Shown: piece after piece, positions 50,076 to 63,188 of the stretch
Layout of the letters: each line of letters starts with the position of its first letter
Position numbering within the stretch: the first letter of the stretch is position 1
Assembly: GCA_013399875.1 (NCBI GenBank)
Contig: VXAZ01008128.1
Location: forward strand, 186,001-250,000
Direction of reading: 5' to 3'
Length of the DNA: 64,000 bases
DNA from: Gymnorhina tibicen
Lineage: Eukaryota > Chordata > Aves > Passeriformes > Artamidae
The notes under the pieces: generated by a model
The model's input: the letters and a program-made list of their open reading frames with translations, nothing else
Told to the model about the DNA's origin: nothing
The model's database searches: none
Made by a program: the position numbers and the translations under genes

Positions 50076-50799
50076 CACTTTTTTGTCCTTTAAATATTAG
50101 TTGTTTTCCATAAATAAAGGTCATTTACAAGATTCTATTAAATTTAGTGTGATTCTTTTAAATTTTGGTAGACTTTTCTGGTTTTCTTCCTTGAGTATTA
50201 CCAATTAAAACTCTTTTAATCAAGTCAAGCTGAAATAAATTCATCGGCGTAGATACAAGTGTGAATGTAGCTACAGTGAGTTTTGGCCAGTTTTTAGCCA
50301 TCTACTTCAGTTCTCCTGCTAAAAAAATGCTAGGCCCAGTCTCTGCCTTTGTGGGACAGAAATGGTACAGTAACACTTCATATACAGTATCCTGTTACCT
50401 TCAAAAGTTGTATTAAAAAAGAAATCAAATCTGTCACCTTGTAAGCATGTAATGATACACGTAGGATGAGCACTGTAAGCAGAGATTGCTTTTTCAAATA
50501 CAACCCTCCCCTTCTCTGTGGGATTTGCCAATTGCTTTTACATCGAGCTCTGGATAAAGACAAATTGAAAATGCTTGTTTTCCACCATTCTAAAAAGAGA
50601 AATTAAGTAAGTTTTAGTGAATATGTGACAGAGCTATATGCAGGATAATACGATATTTTGGTCTAACTCTGAAGTTCCACTTTGTTTTTCACAAATGAAA
50701 AATCACAATAGAAAGTTCACAGTTTCAATAGGTGAACTTTGGTCAAATGCTAAAACGCAGCGACACATGTGATTACTGCAGTCACTTTTATTATTATTT

Positions 50800-51600
50800 A
50801 AAGCGCCGTGAACCTGAAACGAGGAGCCAGCCCTGCAGCTCAGGCAGCCCCGGCGTTTGTGGTGCCCCGGGACTACAGGTTCCCTCTGCTTCCCTTCTCC
50901 GCCCTGAGGCCAGAAGCGTTAGGAGTGGGCATCGCGTCTGGGTTTCTAAATGCTAAACGCTGTTGCCATGACACTTGGAGGCTCTGTGCCGGTGGGCAGG
51001 GCTTGCTGCACTGTCCCTCTGCAGCTCCTGCCGCTGTCCCCTCCCGCCACGTGCGACCCCGGCTGTCCCCCGGACCCGCGTCTGCCCCTTTAAACCCCCG
51101 TCCTGGCCCCGCCCCCTCCGGCACGCCCCAGCCAATGAGCGCGCGGCGGCGGGAGGCGCGTGCGTCGGGCCCGCGCAGCGCGGCGAGGGCGCCCCCTGTC
51201 GCGCGGCGCTCAGCACGGGCGCGGNNNNNNNNNNNNNNNNNNNNNNNNNNNNNNNNNNNNNNNNNNNNNNNNNNNNNNNNNNNNNNNNNNNNNNNNNNNN
51301 NNNNNNNNNNNNNNNNNNNNNNNNNNNNNCGCGGCGGGGCCGGGCCCGGGGGGCCGCGGCTGCTGGAGCTGCGCCCTGAGGCGCCGCGGGTACCTGAGAA
51401 CCGCAGCTGGGAGCGCCCGCGGGTTCCGGGAGTCAGGTCATTTTGTATCTGCACGGCCTCGCCGGAATGGCGACGGGGACGTTGTGCTCGGCAGCCCGCG
51501 GCGCTCGGGGGTCGCGGCGCCGGTCTCGGCGGCCCCGTGGCACAGGGAAGGGCTCGGCGGTAGAGACCTTGTGCGGTGTTTCCACAGAGGATTCTCTGGG
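50800..51600 (+). promoter_or_regulatory. CpG island and presumed MAT2B promoter
   Basis: GC- and CpG-rich DNA about 2.7 kb upstream of MAT2B exon 2. It has GC boxes (CCCCGCCCCC near 51107-51117) and a CCAAT box at 51132-51136, about 90 bases before the assembly gap. This places the transcription start and the 63-bp coding part of exon 1 (by analogy with human) in or just after the gap. Sequence after the gap has donor-like GG|GTACCT at about 51390, but no frame resembles the known N-terminus. Open frames here span N bases and are not real genes. Confidence 0.7.
51225..51329. other. Assembly gap (105 N)
   Basis: A run of 105 undetermined bases in the middle of the CpG island, with very GC-rich sequence on both edges. 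It likely conceals MAT2B exon 1 or its start. Confidence 0.99.
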
Positions 51601-54222
51601 AGGCGCGTCCCTGCCTGCTGTCCCGGGCGGTGTCGGTGGTGCCCCACAGGTGTACGTGAGCTGCCGCAGCGATGAGGGTTGGGCGTGTAGGGAAAGGCAG
51701 AACAACTTCTGGCAACGCGAATGTAGGTTCCACTTGTCATTCCGAGCCTTTGGAAAGCCCCAGGTTTTGCCTTTTGCTTTCTGTGGCTGCAGGGGATGTC
51801 AGAGCGGAGAGAACTCAGTCTCACGTTCCCTTCCCTGTAGTGACTTGTATTTCATCGTATTATGTAGAAAATATGTTACACCTGGAGCTTCTGGGTTTTA
51901 GTGGCCATTCCTTAAAATTGGTGGTTTGAGTTCATCATAATTTTCTAAATAAAAATATGAACCTTGAAAAGCTTTATAAAAAACTTTATAAGTACTGGTT
52001 TCTGGTTTTCAACTTGAAATGCATCGTGTTTTGCTCTTTTTATAAATTATACTGCTATTTTATATTCCGGTAGTGTTTACAAAGTGATCTGGTGTCTCAT
52101 AAATGCTATTTTTTAATCTGATAATGCTGTGACTTGTTTATGTGAATGAGACTTCTAAACACAATACATTTTTGTTATTCTTGGTTAATATGGACATCAG
52201 ATAACATTTAATTGGATGGTTCTTTATAAAGCTCAAAATTGCACGTTTCAGTAGTGTTAGTAGACCATAGAAATGCTGCTGCAGCTGGGTGATGTCCTGT
52301 GAAGGAGCAAGGCAGCATCCAGGGAAAGAGTTCATCTGTGCAGGTTTTGTATCACCAGATTGTTAAAACTTCTGGCAAGAAGAGGTTGAGACTGGTAATT
52401 AGTTGGTGTTGGATTTATGAGAAACGTCTGTCATTTGTCTTGCTCTTTCAGAAACAAGTGACTGGAGTCAATTAGTCTTGCAGATAACAGCAGTAGCATG
52501 CAAGCTGTGCTTGGTGAAAGCTGTGTTTGTGTCCAGTTCAAGCTGTGCTGCTGATGTAACATCCTCTTTATGATATGTAGAATAAACAAACTTAGATGAA
52601 TGAGGCTTAAAAATGTCAGATTTTTCAAATGACACTTGGTTTTGTGTTGGTCACTTTCTACTTACTGAAGATATTCAGTGACATTTGTAGATAACTTTTT
52701 GACTCTGTTCTGCAGCAAGTGTTGGATATCTATTAGCAGGCACCTCTGGCTGTAGAAGCCCTGATCATAGGTCCTGTGACACTCTGTGCAGACTTTACTA
52801 AGAAAAGAAGTACAGAAGAAAATAGTAGTTGCATGTTCTTCCTTGTGCTCTTCAGAGAAGCCTGGGTAGTCTTAAAAATGGTGAATTAGCTTGTGTTCTC
52901 AGGTAAAATTTAAGGATAAAAGTAGCTTTTTGAAACATCACTTGCTGCAGTCTGTCATTTTCTGGCAACTGTCCAGATGTAAATTATTTTCATCCAGTAC
53001 TAATGGGAATAAGTCAACCTTCATCTGGAGATATAGAGTTGAGAAAAATGCATGCGCTGTGCAGGGAACTTGAAACAATTGTTTTGGGGTAGGCTGTTTC
53101 CATTGTGCCCCTCTGGATATACCCTTATGGAACAAGAGCTTTGTAACTTCAAGGGTGAAAGACAGTAATTTGGAAGTGATTGCTGTGGCTTCCTGTGCTG
53201 CAATCAAAGAGTAGCAGTCTGGTATGATGCTTAGAAATTACTGGGCTATTGAGATTGTATAGCAGAAGGCATTCTATTATGTACAGAATTATGGTAATTT
53301 GTCACAAATTGTCCTTGTGTGTAAAGTGGTCAGGAAATCCAAGATTTGTGGGTTCTGCACACCCAAAGTTTTTCTGCGCAGGCACGGTAAAGATATGCCT
53401 TCATTTTTGTTTTTAGCAGGCAGTTTTTGGGTTTATTCATGGCAGATACAGAAGGAAAGCATTAAAAGAAAATAAAGATTGTAGAGACAGACATGGATCT
53501 TGTGTTTGCTGTCTTGAAAACTTGATGTTCTAGTGAGAGGTGGGATGAAGTTCATGTGTGCTGATGTTCACAGCTGTCCCAAGTACCAAACTGTGCAGCA
53601 GCTGAAGTACAGCTTTAGTCTGTTGTATAGATTGAGAGCTGAAATTGTCCAATCACTTCCAGATGCATTTCATAAAACTGACAAGAGATCCGTATCTTGT
53701 TTTTACTTACTATTAGGCTATTGTGTTGAATAACAATGAATTACTCATCTATTTAATAATAAAATTCAAGTCTTTAATTACTACAGTAAGTTATATTGTA
53801 TTGCTGCAGGTTTTAATAGGCACAGTCTATCCAGAATTATTTGTTGTAGGATTTAGACCCTAATTGTCTCATCTTTTGGGTCCATTTTCTAAAGAAGTTA
53901 TTTCTCTCCTTTCAGATTGCACAAAGTTATCAGCTTTTGAATGAACTTAAAATTCTGTCTTCACTAGCGGTTTGGATTGTTGTAGAAGTAAATGAGTTTG
54001 TCACTGAAGTTTTGTTTTCATTATCTTTGAATATATGTTTGAATAGTTGACTGGCTGCAGTATTGGTGCTCCCAGATGTTGGTGTTCCATGAGACACTCC
54101 AAAAGACTCAGGAAAAGCTTTTTTAATACAGTAGCCTCTGACTGTAGCCTTGCATACTTTTAAAGAAAAAACAGTAAAAAATTACAGTAGAAACAAAACT
54201 TTTCCTGTTGTCATTTCCCTAG

Positions 54223-57200
54223 GAAGATGTTGACATTCCCAGTAGGCGAGTTTTGATCACTGGTGCTACAGGACTTCTTGGCAGAGCTGTGTTTAAAGAA
54301 TTCAATGAAAATAATTGGAATGCAGTTGGCTGCGGATACAGGAGAGCTCAGCCCAGATTTGAACAGATTAATCTTCTGGACTCTATTGCAGTTCATGACA
54401 TTATCCATGATTTTCAGGTAAGTTTCTGGAGTAGAAGGTGGATGGGAGGGGTACTTTATGTGTCCAGTAGTCAGCTGATAGTGCTGCTGAGTTCTGGGGC
54501 ATGAGTGGGGCTGGTGCTTTGGCAGAGCTCTGACAAAGGTGTGGCTGCATGTTCTGCCCCACCCAGAGCAGAGGTTTGCTCTGTGGGTGCAGACAGCTCT
54601 GGCCTGTACTGTGCTCACCACAGGCACGCTGCAGGCACAGCTGTACATACCAGCACACTGGAAAGGAAAGGAAAAGATACATGTGAGTTATTGACACGGT
54701 AATATGTCAATATACAGTTCTGGGAAAGTGGAGGAATATTTGAATACAATGGCAGTAACTCGGTGTAGTGTGCAGTGTTCACTGCTTTTTCAGTCTAAGT
54801 GCCAAGAGATATATATAAAACCTGAAATACATTATACAGGGTGCCATTCTATAAAATAGTCTTAAATGTCATCTTAATAATCTGCATATGTCAAATGAGC
54901 CATGTGTAAATAGCTTATCTAAAAGTTTTTAGTACCCTTGTGTGTGAGAAAGATCTTATATTAATATATATTTTACTATACAGAGTTAAAAAAAAAAATC
55001 CCCACAACTTCAAACTTGCTGTAGAATTGAAGCTGCTGAAGACCATAATTGCACAATTAATGATAAATGTTTTTGGTATCTTGAAACAGCGTGGTTGTAT
55101 TGTAAAAAAATACTAAGGAAAAGGTGTTCCTCAGAATGCTGTAATTAAAAATAAAAATGCTATTTTTATTACTTAGTTTTCCCTGAGGGATGTCAGCTCT
55201 AGAGTTAGGGTGTAACTGCCATCTCTTGACATGCTGGTTGTTTAAAATTAGTTTTTAATTTCCAGCCTCATGTTATAGTGCACTGTGCTGCTGAGAGAAG
55301 GCCAGATATTGTAGAAAGTCAACCAGATGCTGCTTCTCAGCTCAATGTGGCTGCTTCAGCGAACTTAGCAAAAGAGGCAGGTAAGGAGACCATCTCATGG
55401 ATTTGGTGTCTTGTTAAAATCCTGCATCTATTTATACAGGGACATCAATACAAATAGTAGAAGTGTGAATGTCACTTTTGCCATCAGTGTGCTGTCAATC
55501 TGTTTTCCATAAGAGTAGCATGCACAACTCTGTGAAGAATCAGGGAACAGACGAAGCAGTGGGAATGAATGTGGATGGAAGAGGAGATCCTTGGGAGATT
55601 GGTTTAAGGGTCTGTTGGGATTTCAAAGAAAGCATTAATTAATATAAACTATCTATAAACGTTTTCTTCCTAGCTGGAGTGGGAGCATTTCTGATCTACA
55701 TTAGTACAGACTATGTATTTGATGGAACAAGCCCTCCATATAAAGAGACTGATGTACCAAATCCCCTGAATTTATATGGTAAAACCAAACTGGAGGGTGA
55801 AAAGGCAGTTCTGGAAAACAATGAAGGTAAGACACTCAACCATTTTTAATACAGGCTGGTTTTACTCAGTTATATATTACCTTAGTAGACTCTTAAGTCA
55901 ATGGTGAAGTTGAAAAACGCATGGAAATTAGTTTCACAGAACAACATGATTAGGAGTTGGTCTCCTTGCTCATGAGCAATAATTCCTCTTGCTTATACCT
56001 TGACTAAAGCTTTTATTTCTTAGCTGTTCCGATCTTCATTCATGTTATTTGTCTCTCCCTGATGGACATTTGTAAGCCTTTGTCTATTGTGAATCTGCTG
56101 TTCCTAAGGAAAGATAAAATACTTTGTTCAATATATACCTGCAGTTATTTAGGGGGATGCATTGCAAGTGTTCTCAATGTATGTTTACTTAAAGGGAAAA
56201 CCAGACTTGTGATTCAGTAATAATACAGCTCAAATCAACATGGAATCTTGTTACTCTTTGGGTTTTGCTCTATTACATATGCCAACAGGCCACCCATTTT
56301 GGTTTTACTCACCTGCACATGTCAAATTCCTGCTTGTAACACTTTCTAAAGGGTTAATAACATATTTGTTGTTTTAAACAACAGGATTTTTAAAATTTGT
56401 TGAAGTCTTTTCATAATGAAAATTTGGCATTCAAAATATACAAACATAATTTTTTAAATTCTACTTAAGGGAAAAGAGCATGTTCCCTTTAATTTAAGGT
56501 TTATTTCTTATATAAAAGAGAGATTTGGCTGTTTCTACTTAGTGCACTGTCAGTGTCCAGTCACAGATTATAAGGAAAGAAGCACTTGTATTTTATCAAA
56601 AAATCTGAAGAAAATAATCTCGGTACACATGCAGAAGTGGCTTCTGATATGTCAGTACGACACTGACACTGTGGTTCTGTGCTTCCCAGCCAGGGGACCA
56701 AGCTATTGATAAATTAGTGTGATGATCTTCCAGTAAGTAAATATATGCAATGTATGATGGATTTGTCATTACTAGTAAGAAAAAAACTTTGTAAAAAACC
56801 ATTTTGATAGGAAAGGTCTTACTTAAGTAAAAATAAATTTAAATTACAAGTTACTCACTCCACCTCTAGATTAAATACCATCTCCGAATTTGACTGTGAT
56901 GCTGTTTGCTCCCTCTTCTAGATTGGTAACGAAGATAAGACTTTACCAAATCCAAGTACATGTGGGTATCTTGCTAGACCCTTCCCCCAGCTCAATGCTG
57001 CAGCTTGGTTTTGTAACCTTTTGGAGCAGGATCTATCAGGCAGCACTGGGTTGCACCTGTGGTATTATTAGCAGGAGGAGTGTCGAGGTGGTGCTGTGTA
57101 AAGTGTTTGAAAACATGAGTTCTCTTGATTCATACAAATATAAATATTTTCCATGTACTGGTGTTCCAACCAGTAACTTGCTGATACGGTGTAGGTGGAA

Positions 57201-60200
57201 TTCGCTTGGTCAAGTCTGTAGTTGTGTGAAGAACTGCCCTGTCCATTTCTGTTGTACAGTGCAAAAATCTCCAATAAGTGGGTTTAACAATTTTTTTATA
57301 AGATACTTTACTTTGGTTGGAAGGGAATACATGCTTATAAATATATATATATATAGTCATGCTTATAAAACTACAAAGTGTCAGGAGGTCCTCAGAGCTG
57401 TTAGTCATGAGGCTGATCCTCTTCACATCCCAGAGAGCTGAGAACAAAAGGAAGGCAGTTAGTTGTCTTCTCAAAGAATTTAATTGCTTTACAATTGTAA
57501 GGCAATTAAAAAAGAGATGTTTCAACCAGTATTTAAAGAGAGGAAGAACATATATGTTGAGTGACCAAAAAACTGCTTCTAGAGCAGCAGGCAATCAGTG
57601 TCATGTTGGGTTTTCTCTTTGTTTTTCCTGTATAAGTACTTACTCTGATTTACTTTTCTGTGAGAACAATTTTTGTGTTAGCTTTTTCTGTTTGTCTCTC
57701 CAATAGCTATAGCATTTTCCTCCAAATATATTAAGAATGGCAATGTTTTGATGACTTCAGATTCTAATTTCAGGTCTGATTTTTTTGTTTTCTCTTTCAG
57801 CAAAACTATCTATTACTTTTAAGTAATTTGTCATAGCCTTGGATTTCTTCTCAGAGGCTTTTCGAGTCTTCATGACAGAGATAGACTAGTATGATGTATT
57901 CCATCATGAAATATGCTTCTCTTTGCATTTTGTTAATTTAATTTCTCAAATCACTGTCCTGGAATCTAACATTATTTACTATTGTGTTCTGTGAACCTAT
58001 TCTTTATTTGTCAAGCTTTTTATTTATTTCAAGGTTCATGTCTTTTTTTCTGGTAAATAATATCCTCCTTTATGCAGGAGGCTTCTGCATGATGGGTGAA
58101 AAATCTTTGTGATTGATGCCTGAATATGATGACTTGTGATTGGTGGGAATTTTTCTCCTTGCTCTTACCCAGTGAGGATGGGGAGTGCTGGAATAACTGC
58201 ACAGAGCCGTTGGGTTTTTTAATTTTTAAATTTTTGTTCTAACCCAAACAGGCATTTTTATGCTGCTAATGAAAGCTTGTTAACTTTCTGGAAACCAGTG
58301 GCATAAATGAAAATAAATGCATATAATCTTAGTGTTTATAAACTGGTTTTGATATAAATTAAAATTATATTCTGAGAGCCAACATACTACTTGCATTTTT
58401 TTTGTGATTTGTAGATGCTTAATATGATCAACGTATTTCTTAACACTTCCAAACCATTTTTCAGATTATGCTGCAGCATTTGTACCCACTCATGATCTAA
58501 AATATTCTTTCTTTTAGAAACTGCAGTACTTAGGATTCCTGTCTTGTATGGAGAGGTGGAAAGACTGGAGGAAAGTGCTGTGACGGTTATGTTTGATAAA
58601 GTGCAGTTCAGTAATAAATCTGCCAACATGGACCACTGGCAACAGAGATTTCCTACCAATGTCAAGGATGTAGCAGCTGTTTGCAGACAACTAGCAGAGA
58701 AGAGAATGGTGGTAAGAATGGCAAGAAATGAGCCTCTGCAAGGTGAAAACAGTTTGAGTTCTCAACTTTGCTTCTGAACAACTGAGAACTGCACATCACC
58801 TGGATTATTTGCATTTCTGGAATGCTGGGAGGGAGGAAAGAACTGGCTGTAATACTACAGGATCTTTACATGACTTTGGGGTATTGTGGTCTTTGAAACA
58901 AAAGTGATTGAAGGGATGGGACAGAACCTTCTGAAAATTGTCTTGTGTCTTCTGGTATAGAGGAGAGAATTAGAAATGCCTAACTTATTCTGATATGCCT
59001 TTTACAAACTGCTAGTTTGAACTAAAAAAACCCATGCTGGTTGAATGTAATTCTCGAAGATGCCCTTGTTTTTATTGTTTTAAGAACACTGAAGTGGCAA
59101 AACAAAGCCACTGGACTGAATTATTTCCTTGTGTTTGTTCACCACAGCACCTTTAGATTACCATCTTTGCAAGGTTACAGAACCAAACAGCAAACAGCCA
59201 CCTTTATTTTTTCACACAGTAACTCTGAAAACATAGACCATGGACGTGGTGCAGTCAGTTTGATTGGACTTATACAGGGTTTGCAGTTTAACATTCAGAA
59301 TACATGTGATGCCTTTTGACTTGTTTTTAAGAAAGTGAACAGCACAGAACAGCTGAGTTCCTTCTCCTCAGCTCTTTGACTTTGCTTGGTTGGTGGGCAG
59401 CTCCTTTCCCTCCTCTTCATTCTACAGAACATAAGCTGTTTGTGAAAAGTCAGGTCAAATAAAAGTAACACCAGTTTCCAGTCTCAGTTCCTGATTGGTG
59501 TTCTCTGAAAGGGTACAGACGTTTCTAGAACACCACTGAGGTGCTGTAAGGTGCCTTTCGAGATAGGGTCTTGCTGGATGATAATTCTGCACAGTTCTTG
59601 CACAGGAATTAGCCTGAGGGCCAGCTGGCTGCTTCCTTTCATCTGTGTTTCCTCTTTCTTCTCTAGGACCCGTCAATAAAAGGAACATTTCACTGGTCTG
59701 GCAATGAACAGATGACTAAGTATGAGATGGCATGTGCAATTGCAGATGCTTTCAACCTTCCCAGCAGCCACTTGAGACCCGTAAGTGATGTGTTGTTGAC
59801 CTGCAGGCAGACAGATGTGCCTGATCATTGCAAGTAGCAGGTCTCCCACTGGCTATACAAGCGAGTTTCCCCTTCAGGATGGGCTGTGCATGTCCAGCAC
59901 AGCAGCTCTGTTGCTGAGGGGGCTGGCTGGTATCAAGCTCAGGAAAACAACAGCTCTTTGACCTGCTGAATTAGGAAAATTACTCAGTCAGTCACCAGTT
60001 TCTCAGTCTGTAGTGTATTTCTATATTTCTGCAGAACAGTTCCCCTGAGTCACAAGCAAATCCATACTTTTTTGTTACAAATTGATAGAACATTAACTTG
60101 AAGGTAGGGCTCTGTAAAAGCTATGCAATGTCCAGATTAAGCACTTAAGAACTACAGATTATTTTTGCTTTGCTTAAAACACCTGTCCTGCAGTTTTATT

Positions 60201-60940
60201 GACACTTGAGACTACTCTTACAGACACGCTGATAATGTTGTAGGAATATAACATGTCAGTAAGATGTTATCTATGTACAAAATAAATTCTAAGGATTCAG
60301 AATTGGTGAATGCTGCAACTGAAATGTGATTTGGAAGATGGCAAGAAAAACAATGGAGAACACTTAGTCTAAATTTTTTCTGCCCAATTCTATTTCTCTT
60401 CAAGTATATTGATCAAGACGTAGTTGCATTAACATTCTGGAGTATTCCTTACCTTGTGGCAATAATCATAGAGTGAAAATACGAATAAAATGTAGAAAAA
60501 CACAGATAGTAATTGAGTAAGAAAAATTTGCCTTAAGACACTTCACATGGCGTGACATGTTGAAATAAAGTTAACTACAAAACAAGCAAATAGCAAAAAA
60601 ATCCCAGCCAAAAAAACGCCCACAAAATAGTTGGAAGGGAGGAGGTGAACATACCCATATAGAAAGCTGTGAAGAAAAAGCTCTAATGTACATATACAAG
60701 CATTTTTCTGTCTCTTCTCATTACTTATTGGTGTGGGGGGCGGGTTTTATCTTCTGTTTCTGTTTTCAGATTACTGATAGTCCAGTTGTGGGTGCTCTTC
60801 GTCCAAAGAATGCTCAGCTGGACTGCTCCAAGTTGGAGATGCTGGGGATAGGTCAGAGAACGCCATTTCGAGCTGGGATCAGAGAATCACTTTGGCCTTT
60901 CCTTGTTGACAAGAGATGGAGACAGACGGTCTTCCATTAG
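54223..60940 (+). CDS. MAT2B: Methionine adenosyltransferase 2 subunit beta (exon 1 not visible)
   Basis: The exons are 54223-54417, 55266-55380, 55674-55826, 58518-58711, 59667-59780 and 60770-60940 (stop TAG). GT-AG introns join in phase to 942 nt, or 313 residues, which equals human MAT2B isoform 1 minus its 21-residue first exon. Counting from exon 2, the Rossmann NADP-binding loop TGATGLLG is at residues 13-20. [11 protein letters not shown] is at 111-121, and the SDR-type Tyr138-Lys142 pair in YGKTK corresponds to human 159/163. The end KRWRQTVFH matches the MAT2A-contacting tail. It is an extended short-chain dehydrogenase-like fold without known catalytic use; it binds NADP(H) and the MAT2A catalytic subunit and alters S-adenosylmethionine synthesis. 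Exon 5 ends ATG GTG before the donor, giving MV where human has ML. The gene is incomplete only at its 5' end. Confidence 0.96.
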
Positions 60941-61313
60941 TTTGTAACTTTTTTAGTAAAGTATGGTATGTGGCACTTTTTTAAAAGAAAAAATAGTTTT
61001 GTATGAGTGTTCTTAAATTGTGACATTTATGAGCTTTCATTTAATTGGGTAAACAAATGGTCTTGCACTAGTGAAATTTAGCCTAAAAAAAGTTCAGTGA
61101 CAAAAACTGAGCCTATTTGATGTCATGGATTTTTCCTTCCATTTGTACCAGTCTAACTTAATATCTGCTCTTGGTGGATTGAGGTTCTTAGTAATCAGTA
61201 CTGTGTGATGCTAAGAATGACTCAGATCACTTGCTGACTTACTTTTGGCTGAAATATGTTGTTGATGCTTAAGGTCTGTGCCATTGTTGTATATACCATT
61301 TCTCTTCATTAAA
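60941..61313 (+). other. MAT2B 3' untranslated region (approximate)
   Basis: Non-coding sequence after the TAG stop up to ATTAAA at 61308-61313. A longer form could end at AATAAA 62379-62384. Confidence 0.55.
61308..61313 (+). terminator. Candidate MAT2B poly(A) signal
   Basis: ATTAAA, the common variant hexamer, about 370 bp after the stop and followed by T/G-rich sequence. A canonical AATAAA further on at 62379-62384 is the alternative. Confidence 0.5.
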
Positions 61314-62521
61314 AGACATAGTTACTTTATTGCCAAAAATCTGAGTTCTTTGTTTTTAATTTCTGAAGGTGGTGTTCTTAGGGAGTTAAGCTAAATGAGG
61401 AATCCTTCAATGTTTGTTTTGCTTGAGCTCTGATCAAAATGTTTTTTAAAAAAGTGAAACTTTATTTTTGCAATTATCAAGTGTACTTTTTATGCTTGAA
61501 ATATTTTCAGAATGTTGTGTAAATTGAATGCCTGCAGCTTTGTATTTGTACAGTAAGTTGTATGCATTTGTTTTCATGGTGACTTATAAAAGCTAGGGGA
61601 GGGTGGGGACAGTGGGCAACCAGTAGTTTTGACCTGGGGTTTTTTTGGGTGGGGAATTGGAGTTGGAGGATTTTTAAATTTTTTTTTTTTTTTTTGACTG
61701 GGTGGTCATTTCTTTTTTGTATGAAAGCACAAAATATCTTCATCTTTCCGTTTTTGGGGACAGCATTTGCAGCTGGTTAAATTAATGGAAGATGTTTGTT
61801 AGTCAGTACATGGGACATGGAGAGGGAAGGTGTTTAAGAATTTGTAGCACTGCAGCGGCTTTTGCACAGACTGTTGGACCTGGCACTGCTGCAGCTTGTT
61901 CTGGAACAGCAAAGTGTGTGTGGTGAAGGTTTGCAGCATAATAATGGAACTGCAATAGTCTAATATAAGACAGTCTTTAGTCTGCTTAAGTCTAGCCTTT
62001 AAAGCTGGACTCAATAGCCAGATAACGTGGAGCAAGAACATTGTTAAACTTTGCTTCCTTTTGAAGTTGTAGAATCAACAATATAAATGTTCTGATATTG
62101 CTGGCAGATTATTAGCAAAGCTAGTAAAAGGTGCAAGTGGGTGGTCATTTAGTCTTCTGCGGCTGAATGAAGGGGAAGGGAAAGATGTTCAGATTTAATT
62201 TTTTTCAAAAGTGTGTGGGGGAGACATGCACAAAAACAAGACCAGTTGAAGGTCTTGTAAGGGTCAGCTTTACGTTCAGTCATTTCATTTCAACTGGCAT
62301 ATGCTAAGCATTCATAATACAAATTTGTTTTTAGCCTGAAGTCCTGATACACACATGGTAACCTGTCTCCAAAATGACAATAAATATATAGTGCCAGCAT
62401 GAGAAACAGTCGTTGATTCTTTCTTTACCATCAGTATTTGTTTACCTGAATCACAAATGTTTGCAATTCTTCTTGAAATCTCTGTGCCCTTTCAGTGTTG
62501 GGGTTTTTTTCCCTCTAATTC
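61314..62521. other. MAT2B downstream DNA
   Basis: No gene recognised. It contains a poly-T run at about 61678-61695 and the alternative poly(A) signal at 62379-62384, so part may belong to a long MAT2B 3'UTR. Confidence 0.45.
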
Positions 62522-62526
62522 AGTAC

Positions 62527-63183
62527 TGTCTTGGTTTGAAAGACAGGTGTCTGCTGAGGAAGGCAGGAACCCCCCTTGGAATGGAAAATACAACCCCCTT
62601 CCCTCTGAATTATTATAAATTTGAATTAAGGGGCTTTCAGGCAAAGATATGAGGAATAGGAATAACAGCTTTTTTTACTAATATATATATATTTTACTAA
62701 TATATATATTTATTTATATATTTATATATACATATATTAAAAAAAGCAATAGTACAGAGAAACTGGTTTAACCTGACAGAGTCAGGGTACAACCTGACAC
62801 CCTGCCAGGCAGGGTGTTGGTAGCAGTCCGATTAGGTGGTAGCTGCAGTTCTCTTTGAAGTGGTTCTGTTGAAGCGGTGATCTTGTAGAAAAAAGGTCTG
62901 GTCCTCCTTGGAAAATCCAGTGGTGGTTGTGTAGCTCTTGTCCTCTGGGATCCCAGCAGGTAAGGCTGCCTGTGCTGTTCCAGGCCCCAGATTTTATCCA
63001 GGTCTTCCCCCTGGCTCCTTCCCCCGGGGCGGAGCATCTCACAATGGGATTGTGAGTCATGAGGCAAGGCACTGATGGGCCCATTAACAGGAGATAGTCC
63101 AGAGGGAGGAGGCAGGGAACATTGCTACACCTGGTTTCAACAGCTCATGAAGATGGTAATAGAATACACTGTAACCCAGGACA
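62527..63183 (-). mobile_element. Solo LTR, family A (short form), copy 2
   Basis: A 657-bp element from TGTCTTGGTTTGAAAG to AACCCAGGACA, very similar along its length to 5244-5855. The terminal inverted repeats are good (TGTCTTGG/CCAGGACA). The flanks AGTAC (62522-62526) and AATAC (63184-63188) match at 4 of 5 bases, suggesting a decayed 5-bp duplication. The extra length compared with the other copy is largely an expanded AT-rich run at about 62681-62742. No retroviral genes are adjacent. The roughly 100-codon minus-strand open frames are LTR sequence. Confidence 0.82.
62681..62742. repeat. AT-rich simple repeat inside the LTR
   Basis: Mixed (TA)n and (TATT)n repeats. They occupy the same place as the shorter ATATATA run in the copy at 5244-5855. 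Confidence 0.8.
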
Positions 63184-63188
63184 AATAC

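Larger units (their letters stand above)
47811..50750. other. Intergenic DNA between HMMR and MAT2B
   Basis: About 2.9 kb with no recognised gene. It contains the long poly-pyrimidine tract at 48230-48298, an (AT)n run at 50056-50075 and only short open frames. Confidence 0.5.

Noticed and set aside
50808..51733. Open frames of 251 and 286 codons across the MAT2B CpG island
   Set aside because: They run through 105 N bases, encode Arg/Ala/Pro-rich sequence on both strands, and match nothing known.
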